From the NCBI GenBank assembly GCA_946800325.1, contig OX326959.1, forward strand, positions 12,988,862 through 13,052,861: DNA of 64,000 nt. The letters run 5' to 3'. Below the pieces are notes generated by a model. The model had not been told where the DNA came from, ran no database searches, and saw only the letters and a list, made by a program, of their open reading frames with translations. The translations under genes were made by a program, and so were the position numbers. The stretch comes from Luzula sylvatica. Lineage: Eukaryota > Streptophyta > Magnoliopsida > Poales > Juncaceae. This document shows, one piece after another, positions 23,046-32,830 of this stretch (its first letter is position 1; the number at the start of each line of letters is the position of its first letter).

Positions 23046-25140
23046 ATGGCCACAGTTTCCTCTTCTCTTTCAAGGCTAAGATCATACCTCTCTCTTTCGT
23101 TTTCTCTTTCTCACTCTCTCTCATTCTTTGTCTTTGCTAATTTGTGTTCTATTTTCTTACTATTTCAGAGGAGTACCGGAGCTTGGTGCTTGGAGCTCGC
23201 CGGAGTCGTTTTTTTTTCCTATTTTCACCAGATCTGGTATGATTTCTTCTTTTAATTAGGTTTTATTCTTTCTTTTTTCTGTTATTCACTGTTATTCAAA
23301 TTTTCTTTTCAAAATTTTCACTGTTATTCATTTTTTTTTACTCGAAATATTTGCTGTTATTCAATTTTCTCTTTTCGAAACAAATAATTAGCTAGTTAGG
23401 GTTTCAGGGAATTTAGAGGGTACCAATATAATTTCCCATTTGAACTGATATGATTGAGACTTATAATTGGCTGATTGCTGGTTTTTTTTATATTATTCAA
23501 TTTTTCAGAAAATAGTTTGTTATTAATTAATCAATTTTTCAGATTTTTGCTGGCTAGTTGCTGTTTTAATTAGGTTAATTTTTCACATGTTTTTCGATTT
23601 AGGGTTAATTTTTTTTATTTATGCCCTAAAAAATTAATTTCAAATAAATAAATAACTTAAACAATAAATTTTTTACAAGGTATTTATGCAATTTTTTTAA
23701 AATGAAACTTACTTCAAATAAATAAATAACTTATCCATTTCACTGTTTTTGTTTTTAATTTTTTTCTTTCTTTTTTGTACTGTTTTTAAATATTTATTTT
23801 AATGTTTTTGTATTTCTTTTACTGTTTTTTTTAAACTATTTTTTTTCTTTTTTCTTTTACTGTTCATATTTTTTAACTGTTTTTTTTTATATATTGCATT
23901 AATCAATTTGAAAGTACATTTTTTTTACTTTTTGATGTAGGCCGGAAAGCTCGAAATCTTGGAGGAATGAGTGAAGGAATTTATTGCTGCGTCGAAAGAT
24001 CGAAGAGGAGGTTTCCAGGGAGGGCTGGGGAATCTGGAGGGCTACCGAATCCGGAGCTGATTTTCTCTCATTCTAAACCATCACAAATCAACTCGTAGCC
24101 AAGGTCCAAATTACATGTTTTTACTGTTTTTAGTGTATTATTTCGATTTTTAAATTAATTTTGATAAATTATTATTATGAAAAATTAAAATTTATTTAGT
24201 GTATACTTTATTTTAGGTTTTCTTTAATGTTTCGTACTATTTTTTTTCTTTATGAATTTTGTTCTATCAATTTTTCTACTGATTTTTCTTTTTAGAATTT
24301 TAGGTTTACTAATTATTAGTATAATTTTAGTATACTAAGTATTTAATATAATACTAAATACGATTAAATATATTTAGTATACTTAAATATTTCTGTTTTT
24401 TTTTTCTTAAATATAATTTCCCTAGCTGTTTTTTATAATCTGTCTTTAATTCATTTAGTGGTGTACTAGTTAATATTTTTGTAAATATTACTTATTATTA
24501 TTTAAATACTTATTTTTTTTTTGAGAATTTTATAGATTTTTGTTTAAATTATATTATTCATGATTATTTATCCAAAAACCTCCATTTTATTGCTCTCTTG
24601 TTTCATTTTTTTAAATCCCTTTTTCGAAATTTCAATCATTTTTCCCTGTTTTTTTTTACATTTCTTAACTCTTTTTTTTTCCTATTTCGAAAATATATTT
24701 ATCATTTAATAACTGTTGATTTTTGAATTTCTTAACTATTTAGAAGCTTTTTTATTTTGAATTTTTGGCTTGTTTTTTTTTATTTACTGTTGGTTTTTCT
24801 TTTTTTTATACACAATTTTTTTTGACTTTTTGAACTCTGTTTTTCTTCTTATTTCGTATTAAGTTTTTTTCTTTTTATTTCCTTTTTTTATTCATTCATT
24901 TATAATTTTTATTTTTGGCAGATTTTATTTTTTTGTTCACTATTTTTTGGGATTCTTTGCTTATGTAAATTTTTCTCTGATTGTAGGAATGTAGATGGGT
25001 TTCAAATTCGGCACGACTTGACGATTTCACTCTCGGCAAAATTAGAAGATTGGATTTTGTCTTTTGACAGCTTGGGGGTTCAAACATTTGTAAATGTATC
25101 TTCCGATTCCGTCGACGCAGCAAACAAATTGGCCGGTACG
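23046..25140 (+). other. Possible spliced leader or captured exons in the CACTA interior
   Basis: A frame from ATG at 23046 reads MATVSSSLSRLRSYLSLSFS. Further exon-like GC-richer segments begin after acceptor-like tags at about 23168 (atttcag), 23941 (gatgtag) and 24988 (attgtag), and a donor-like ggtacg lies near 25136. The spacers are T-rich, as in plant introns. No known domain is seen. It could be a captured host gene or the element's own untranslated exons. Confidence 0.3.
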
Positions 25141-26559
25141 TCCTAAATTTGTAATGATTATTTCAATACAAATTTTAATGGTAATACATGTTATATTTTA
25201 AGGATCTTGCGACGAGTCAGTTTTTTCCGCCTGATGATCCGACGAATTTTTAGTTCTATTTGTGTTTGTTTGACTATGTAGTAGAATTTATTTGTTTAGG
25301 ATTATGTAATGAGACTTATTTGTGTTTTGTTTCTGTCGTTGGATTTATTTGTGTTATGTTTATGTCGTGGGACTTATTTGTGTTATTGTGTATCGTTGAA
25401 TTGTCGTGGGACTTATTTTGTATTGCAGGTTTTCTAATAGGTTTTTTATAAAATATATATGCAAAAAATTAATTCGAAATAAATAATGTTAATTTAATAA
25501 TTAATATTATTATACTAATATATAATAAATAAATTGTATAATATTAATTAATTAATTAATTAATATTAATATATTATTATATAATATATAATATATTAAT
25601 AAATAATTTTAATTATTATATAATTTATAATAATTTAATTAATAAATAATATATAATATTAATATATAATTTAATTAATATATAATATTAATATATAATA
25701 CATAATATAATACAATTAGGGACTGGCCGTCCCTATTAAAACCGTCCCTAAAAGCCCTATTGGGACTGCCCGTTCCTACATCTGCGATGTCCTTTTTTCT
25801 GCATATGTCAGTGTACTATTGACCTTAGGGACGGCCCGACACAAAACACACCGACCCAAAAGACATTTAGGGATGGCCCGACCCTATCAGGGTCGGAGCC
25901 TTCAGGGGCGGTACATCAGGGACGGTTAACCGACCCCAAATTGATTAGGGACGGTTTTTAGGCTATTTAGGGACGGTTTTAACCGACCCAAATTAACTGC
26001 TATGTTGTAGTGCTCGCTTATTTAGGTAGGATGTTTATCCAATCGTATTCAATACGACTCTTGAACCTTTATATAATTTCGGTGATGGATCGTATCATAT
26101 ACAATCCCAGTTCCGTGTGTGCATTCTATCTATGCCCCGAACTCCAATCCGATTGGCCTGGACGGTTAAGTCACAACCATATCCATCGGATCGTTCAAAT
26201 AAACTACTAGTGAGTCGACTTTAGCATGGGCCTCACAAGTCCTTATTTAACGCTTGCCACCATTTTGATAGTTACAATATCACGTCCCCGACTTTAGCCT
26301 GAACCCACGTGAAACGTAACACCAAACTCGGTGGTGGTGGACATGGAAGGCATTTCCACGACTTAAATATTATGAGGGATCATGATATTCATGTTTGATT
26401 TTGTGACATAATCGTATTATATCACTATCACAAGATTTTCTTGTGCATATGCACTAATTAGGGAGACTTATTATTCTAAAATAATTAAATAAATATGAAA
26501 TAAATCAGTGCAAAGAATACAAATTTTCGAAGTTTGTAGTCAAAATCAAATCTGGCAAC

Positions 26560-26820
26560 CAGGGGCTTGTGCGTCACGACGCATCATAAGCTAAGTCATG
26601 ACGCACCACCTCGTGTAATTCTTTACACATGATTTTTGTACAGTCCGTCATGACGCACAATCTCATGCGTCACGATGGACAAACACCCAAAATCTCCAGA
26701 GACCTAGCGTCATGACGCACGTTTCCATGCGTCATGACGCACCCATGGCGTCCCCGCAGATCCGTGGCATCCCATGCTGTGAGTCACGACGCACCAGTTC
26801 GTGCGTCATGACGCACTGCA
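26560..26820. repeat. Eight copies of a GCGTCATGACGC-type palindrome in the copia leader
   Basis: The motif (variants GCGTCACGACGC, CCGTCATGACGC) lies near 26571, 26594, 26645, 26667, 26706, 26727, 26780 and 26801. Each is a dyad of TGACG/CGTCA, the core bound by plant TGA-type bZIP factors. The same motif recurs in U3 of the adjoining LTR (27660-27860). Confidence 0.8.
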
Positions 26821-27043
26821 CGCTGATTGCCTTTTCTGCCCTGATTCCAAATCCGTTTTTCATCGTTTCTTCAACGATCGATCATGAAACCTTTCCACGA
26901 TCATTCCTAGATCATATCAGACATCCCATGACTGATCTCTAGTGAATTCACTTGTGATTTAAATCGAAAATTTCATTTCAATCACCAATTCCTAGATCAT
27001 ATCGAATATACGACTATGATTCGACTCTCGAATCTCAGCGTTC

Positions 27044-27055
27044 GCTCCGATACCA
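27044..27055 (-). promoter_or_regulatory. Copia-A primer-binding site
   Basis: Minus-strand TGGTATCGGAGC follows one base after the LTR end ...TTCCCAACA. It differs by one base from TGGTATCAGAGC, the complement of the 3' end of plant initiator-Met tRNA used by copia elements. This fixes the orientation (minus) and the LTR boundary. Confidence 0.85.
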
Positions 27056-27056
27056 C

Positions 27057-27973
27057 TGTTGGGAATTATCCCATTCCCAGGCCCGCGCAGTGGATATGAA
27101 GGCCCGGTCCGGTTCCCAAATCCCGAGATCACGCTTCGATATCGAGGGCACGATGCAAAGTTGGGTAGTCAATTACCGGCATGAAATTGATCACGCTCGA
27201 AGGGTTGATCGCTTATCCTCCTTTCTCCTTGTCATGCTAGTCACAAAACGCGCTTCCCACGCCCACACGTCTCTCACTGCTTCGTTAACAGTTTTCGCTC
27301 CTTCGGTTCGATCACAACGGAGAGCCACAAGTGTCGCTCCTCTACACGTATCCACCGTGAGTAGTAGCACCTCGGTTACGGGTATACCTGCCTAGACGAT
27401 ATACGGTAAACTTGCTTGATTGAATTAATTCTCAAAATCGAGAAAAATCCCTTTTCTCGTTTCTCTCTTTCTTCGCACCCTTTCACTCTTATGAAAAAGT
27501 GTCTCTATCAGAATAGAATGATCTGGACAAAATCTTCTGTACCCAGAGAGAGAAAATTATCCTATTTATACTAAAATAGGATAAGGACACCCAAAAGGAA
27601 CGTTTTAGACACACCAAACCGTGTGTACCAAAAACTGCCAGAAAACAACATTTTAACACAGTGCGTCATGACGCGTCATGACTGACGATGTCAAAAAGTT
27701 TCTGGACAAAATACGCATCCTAGCGTCATGACGCACCATATTGTCCATCATGACGCACGACCGTATTTTTCCTGAATTTGGCTAAGTCCACAACCATTGC
27801 AGACTGAACACACTAGGTGCGTCATGACACACCATATCGTGCGTCTTGACGCACAGTATTATTTCGCCCAGTTCAGCACAATCCTATTGTGCATCTATCT
27901 GTCTTCTCGAGCGCGTACGTTCGTGTGTCCTTGTGTACACTTTTACGATTGACCTGAAACTGCATTTCTTTCA
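27057..27973 (-). mobile_element. Copia-A 5' LTR, 917 bp, with palindromic U3
   Basis: Plus-strand ends are TGTTGGGAATTATCCC and ctgcatttctttca. On minus, U3 (27973 to about 27575) has five or six GCGTCATGACGC variants (27661, 27722, 27743, 27818, 27841), then a TATA box near 27558-27570, then R-U5. The palindromes lie upstream of the TATA box, where retrotransposon enhancers lie. Confidence 0.85.
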
Positions 27974-28222
27974 TTTGGAGTCAACGAGACGGTGGTAGAC
28001 ATGTGGGCGTGGGACGCACGACTAATCACCAACGTGACATAGGAGTTAAGAAGGACGTATGTGATCAACCCGTCGCGCATGATCAATTTCACGCCGGTAA
28101 TCATCTAACCTTCTATGCATCGTGCCCTTAGAGAGGTGGCGAGATCTCGGGTTTTGAAAATCGGACCGGGCCGTTATATCCGCTGCGCGGGACCAGGGTC
28201 GGAACGATTCCCTTCATGAACC
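27974..28222 (+). mobile_element. Inverted Copia-A LTR fragment (U5 end)
   Basis: Reads in LTR sense on plus: gatcaacccgtcgcgcatg, ggaccgggccgttatatccg, ending near gattccc. It is the inverse of 27057-27310, so the two could pair as a ~250-bp stem around a ~650-base loop. It ends where Copia-B LTR sequence starts. Confidence 0.75.
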
Positions 28223-28942
28223 TCATGTGTGTTCGAACGAACCATCACGTTTTTGAATAAATTTATACATAACGACTAGTTTGACTGACAATTCGTTCGA
28301 ACGAACCGTTCGGGTTTGTTCGTACGAACTGTACACGAAAACTGTTTTTCAAAAGGGATTTATGTATTCTATAAATATGACCCCTTTGAGGTTTCTCTCT
28401 CCAAGCAATTAAGCAAAATCATTTCCCATTCTGAAGAGAGAAAACCTAGCCTTGATCTTGAGAGCTTGATACTTCTACACAACCCTAGATCTAAGATCTT
28501 CTTCGTTTTCGTCTACTCACCGGTTCCCAACTTGCGTGACCGATCACGTCTAGTCCGTCAGTAGTTATTTGTAATAGTCTAGTTACAATTTGCAAAGCCC
28601 TCCATTGATCGATAGAAACATGTAAATCGATTTAGGCAAAACCTTGTAAGAGTTGATACGGGAATTCAATCGAAAGCCGAAAAATCACAAGGCATCCCCA
28701 GAGACGTAGGTACTTGTAATCAATCGAATCGGTCGATTGCACAAGTAGGCGGTGAGTTAAAGCTACAAATCAACCACCTACCAAACTCCGTAAACAAATA
28801 TCTCGTGTTATTTGTTTTTTGTATCGTTCTCTTTATTTTAAATTATTCACGCTTTCGCATTTCCCCAAAATTATTTACCATTACCAAAAATTAGACCTTC
28901 GGATTACCTATTCACTCCCTCTAGGTCTTAATTAAACAACAA
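28223..28942 (+). mobile_element. Copia-B 5' LTR (start probably truncated)
   Basis: Contains a TATA box (ctataaatatgacc, about 28369-28382) preceded by TTCGTTCGAACGAACC-type palindromes (28228, 28292, 28317), and ends aattaaacaaca just before a primer-binding site. The expected start, TGCTATAAGCACG as in the 3' LTR, is not visible. Confidence 0.7.
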
Positions 28943-28943
28943 T

Positions 28944-28954
28944 TGGTGTCAGAG
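28944..28954 (+). promoter_or_regulatory. Copia-B primer-binding site
   Basis: TGGTGTCAGAG lies two bases after the LTR end and matches the initiator-Met tRNA complement TGGTATCAGAG with one change. It shows that Copia-B is on the plus strand. Confidence 0.8.
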
Positions 28955-29001
28955 AGGGAATATTGACCATCTCTTTGTGTAATTGACAAACTTGTATTCG
29001 A

Positions 29002-31680
29002 TTGTGGAAACCAACGGTAATAGGATGCAAATCACGTACTCATACAAATTCAACGATAAAAATTGGAACCCATAGAAGAAATGTATTTTCTCTCCTAGGT
29101 TTAACATCGGTGGTGGAACATGGATTCGAGGTCAAAATGATAAAAACCTCAAATTCAAATGACACTCTAAAACCATGTCCCTCCACTGAGACCAATAGAG
29201 ACTTACATATGTATGCCCTAAACATAACACTTATTAATATGATTGTGTCACTTTCCATTATCACAGAAGAGTGCACCTCATCAAATCAAATTTGGCGTGC
29301 TCTCCTAGATCGATTTTAAGGAAACGATAAAATGAAGAAAACCAAACAAATGAGACTCGAACAATCATTTGATAATTTCCGGATGATTGAAAATGAGTCC
29401 ATTGATGATATGTACACTCGTATGACACTTATAAAAAATGGATTCAACGCTCTAGGAGAGTCCCTAACATATTCTCGAGTTGTAGATAAATTAATTCTAT
29501 CCATGCTTCAAAGATGGGATACTCTCCGAATCTCTTTGGAGACCATGATGGCATCACGAGACCTCACGCCGGACGTGTTGATAAATCACCTACAAAATTT
29601 CAAGGCTCACCGAAATCAATGAAGCAACAACACGGCGACAGCCTCAAAAGCAAGGAACTTCACCATGCCCGTCGTAGAAGCCAATGGTGATGATGAATGG
29701 CGGGTTTGACAAAAAGGTATATCAAGAAGTACGATGAACAACGGGAGAAAGGAAAGCAAAAAACGAACTACGAAAGGAGATGTGATGACTAAGGTAGGGG
29801 TACGACATATGATCACATGGAAAAGTAAGCCACAAATCTAGCCTTGATGGCCGACGTACCTCCAACCATGGATGAAGTCATTGAGCGAGCCATATAAGAA
29901 ATGCCACTACGACAAACCCCATTGCTAGAACCCTATGTCTTCGAGCCTCCTCTATTCTCCTCATTAATTCCTGAGATTGAAGATTCACATGACTCCCGTC
30001 AAGAGGTAAAATTAAGCCTTGACTTTCAATCAATTATATCGGATCGAGATTCAAGCTCAACAAATGAAGCTAAATGAGATCGTGATACTCGCTCTCAATG
30101 CTGAGGTATCTACTTTTGAAGTATCAATTGAGTCATAAAGCACAATTAAAAGAATTCAATGGATTTTCAAAATATAAGTGTCAAGCCTTTAAAAACGAAA
30201 CTTCACAATTAAAAGTCGAACTTCAAAATCTAAAATTTGTGAATGAGTCTTTGAGGAATGCTTGTGTATCTCTTGCACCAAGCACTCCTTCATTGGACAA
30301 AATCTAGGAGGGAAAAAAGCCCATGACAAGAGAGGTCTAGGATTTAAGAAGAAATTCGGTGATAATCAAGGGAATTATCCCGTCCCCGGACCCGCGCAGC
30401 GAATATGAAGGCCCGGTCCGGTTCCCAAATTCCGAGATCACGCTTCGATATTGAGGGTACGATGCAAAGTAGGATAGACGATTACCAGCGTGAAATTGAT
30501 CACGCACGACGGGTTGATCGCTCGCATCCTTCTCTTCTTCGGTGTCACGTTGGTGACTAGCCCGTGCGTCCCATACCACACGTCTCCCACCATCTTGACA
30601 CGTCTCCGGTTGTCTTCGTGCGTCTCATGCCCACACGCTTCCACAGCCTTTCAATGATTTACTTCTCCGGTTTGATCATAAACGAAGAGCCACAAGTGTC
30701 GCTCCTCTACCCGTATCCACCGTGAGTCGTAGCACTTCGGTCGCGGGTGCAACTACCTAGATGATGCACCGGCGAACTTGCTTGATTGCTTTCGATTGTA
30801 ATTCACTTAGACTGAATAAAGAAGAGAGAAAAATCCTATTTATACTAAAATTGGATAAGCATTGGGTCAAAGGTTGTGTATATCCAATACACACTTCCAG
30901 CACGAGGTTAGTTGGAACGAACCATATTCTGCCTCATTTCTGTGTTAATTCCAAATTACATTCCTAGTAGTCCGTTCCAACGAATACCAAGGTTAGTTAG
31001 AACGAACCACTCCCTGGAACTTAACTTTGCAATCATATTATGCATTTAATCAAACCCATGAACATCCATGTTCATATATCCTTATATGTACTCTTTTATC
31101 GTTGATCCAAACTATATTTCCTTCAGATAAACCCCGAGTCTTCGAAATCCCTAGATCAAAAATCGAAACGGGAGTATAATTCAAATGCAAGTCACATAAA
31201 TGCTGTTATGTACCGTGCTGTCAAAAAGGAAAAAAAAAGTGTTAAGATCGAACAACCTAAAAATGTTAGGAATAATAATAGATTTAATCACATTACACCA
31301 AATTCATCATATAGATATAACCAAATGGAACGAACCAAATGTTTATGCAAACGAGGATCAAATGTTTACTTCTATAAGGTGAATTCACCACATGTGGCAA
31401 AAAATGAAGAACTTACTCCCAAACATTTCAACTACACACAACAACATTTTAAATCAAAAGATTTTTGTACTGAGTTGACGAAATCGATAACTCAAAGACA
31501 ATAATACTCAATCCACTTAAAATCTCATTTTGTTAAGAGTTCGGAAACCTCAAACAAACCCACTACCGCCTTTTGCAACTATTGTTGTCAAATGGGACAC
31601 ATTTCGTTTGGATGTTCTCTACGCAAACCCCAAACAAACTCAAATTTGTATGGTTGCGAAAGAATAGGAACATGACTAGC
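29002..31680 (+). pseudogene. Copia-B gag (UBN2-like, coiled coil, CCHC knuckle), interrupted
   Basis: Gag packages the element's RNA. Pieces in order: SSNQIWRALLDRF, a stop, then TKQMRLEQSFDNFRM through LGESLTYSRVVDKLILSMLQ to LTPDVLINHLQNF (29332-29622), the UBN2 gag domain of copia elements; a Leu/Glu/Asn-rich coiled-coil-like frame (30098-30307); and a CCHC zinc knuckle CNYCCQMGHISFGC (31574-31615). A solo LTR sits in it at 30366-31125. Several stops and shifts make it dead. Protease, integrase and RT are absent: about 150 bases after the knuckle comes the polypurine tract, so this copy lacked pol. Confidence 0.85.
30366..31125 (-). mobile_element. Solo LTR of the Copia-A family, 760 bp, 5-bp duplication
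   Basis: Flanked by GATAA at 30361-30365 and 31126-31130. Shares ggcccggtccggttcccaaa and the whole U5/R block with the other Copia-A LTRs. A TATA box lies near 30832-30842 on minus. U3 carries ggttagttggaacgaacc-type palindromes (30906, 30969, 30993), unlike the GCGTCATGACGC of 27057-27973. Removing it rejoins the Copia-B gag sequence cleanly. Its first base pair has mutated (TC for TG). Confidence 0.9.
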
Positions 31681-31766
31681 ACTTCCACCTCAAACGGGGT
31701 GGTACCACAAATGACCTAAGTCATTGGTGCCGCACACCCTCATGTATTATCCTTAAGCCAACAATT

Positions 31767-31775
31767 GAGGGGGAG
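31767..31775 (+). promoter_or_regulatory. Copia-B polypurine tract
   Basis: GAGGGGGAG immediately before TGCTATAAGC, the start of the 3' LTR. It is the standard plus-strand primer site. The distance from the gag zinc knuckle shows that pol is missing. Confidence 0.75.
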
Positions 31776-32830
31776 TGCTATAAGCACGCGTCATAATAGT
31801 CAAACTTGGCTAAGATGAACGTTTTATAGATGTGATAGAGATTCATCGTTAGGATTCATAAATATTCATATTTCACATTAATCACAAAAGGTCGAGGAAG
31901 GTATCTTGTTTGATATAGGTACACAAGAAGAAAAATGTGTCGGGAAGACACAAGCACACCGAAAAATTATGTGCATTCAATTCAACATCACCCGTCGCAT
32001 CTTAAAAAGAGCTAACTCCTCGAAACTAATGCTCATCAAGAAGAGTCACTTGAAAAATCGTGAATCTTAGATCAAGTCTCGGGTCCATGACCCGAGCTAG
32101 GTATGCACTCTCTTAAGAGCTAAATTTTCTATTCCAAAAATGTTAACTCCTAAGTTCTCGGTTATAATGTGTTTCACATACTCTTTGGAAAATTTACTTT
32201 CCATAACTTATATTTTCCAAAATTTATATTAACGTAAATAATATTTTACATAATTATTTTTTTCAAAACTATAACGTCGTCCAATTACCAAGCTAAATCG
32301 AACAAACAAGGCAGAATTTCAGAAGCATGTTCGTTCGAACAAACCAATGGTCTATTCGTACGAACCGGTATAAGCCCAATACAAATGCTCAGTCCGTTCG
32401 AACGAACAAAACCATTCGCTCGAACGAACCTATCCGGTTCGTTCTAACGAACTATGGGTGCATTCAAACTTTCAACGAACAACACTTCGTTCGAACGAAC
32501 CAATTATCCTCTTCAAGACAGCCTAGATCTTTCGACCGAACTAAACCCATTCGTTCGAACGAACATACTCACTTCGTTGGAACGAACAACCCCAGTGCGT
32601 TCGAATGCACTGAACGTGCACACAAAAACTCACAGTTCGTTCGAACGAACCATACAGTTCGTTCCGACAAACCTCAACGGCTGCCCATTAAAATCTCGCG
32701 TAACTCTTCATTTCCACTTCTCCTCCACTCTCCAAACAGTTTCTCTTGATCTCTTGCCTTTATTATCGGTTTCGAAGCTCATCCAAGTCATTCCACTTCG
32801 TTTTTGGGTAACCTTCTCTCTCAAAATCGT
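31776..32830 (+). mobile_element. Copia-B 3' LTR (U3-rich, end lost at the satellite)
   Basis: Starts TGCTATAAGCACGCG after the polypurine tract. Bases 32328-32680 hold about eleven TTCGTTCGAACGAACC-type palindromes spaced 20-50 bases apart. The expected TATA box and 3' end (aattaaacaaca) are not found before the satellite begins, so the LTR is truncated. Frames of 126-140 codons here are made by the repeats. Confidence 0.65.

Larger units (their letters stand above)
22322..26012. mobile_element. CACTA (En/Spm) element, non-autonomous, 3.7 kb
   Basis: The ends CACTACAACATA and TATGTTGTAGTG are inverted repeats and both sides carry the 3-bp duplication CTC (22319-22321 and 26013-26015). Subterminal regions (22340-22690 and 25715-26000) are arrays of short GGGACGGCC/GGGTCGG words in both orientations, the usual transposase-binding layout. 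It sits in decayed copia sequence that resumes on the right. There is no transposase. The interior has a CT microsatellite and splice-like exons, which may be captured or own non-coding leader sequence. Confidence 0.93.
17916..27056 (-). mobile_element. Copia-A, decayed full-length element body, split by a CACTA element
   Basis: On minus the order is: 5' LTR (27973-27057), primer-binding site, leader, gag/pol remnants, 3' UTR, PPT and 3' LTR (17915-16857). Without the CACTA insertion the body is about 5.4 kb, normal for copia. All coding parts are broken by many stops and indels, so this copy is older than Copia-A'. Confidence 0.75.

Noticed and set aside
22663..23140. Frames rich in Arg/Glu or Ser/Leu (up to 153 codons)
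   Set aside because: Produced by CT/GA microsatellites inside the CACTA element.
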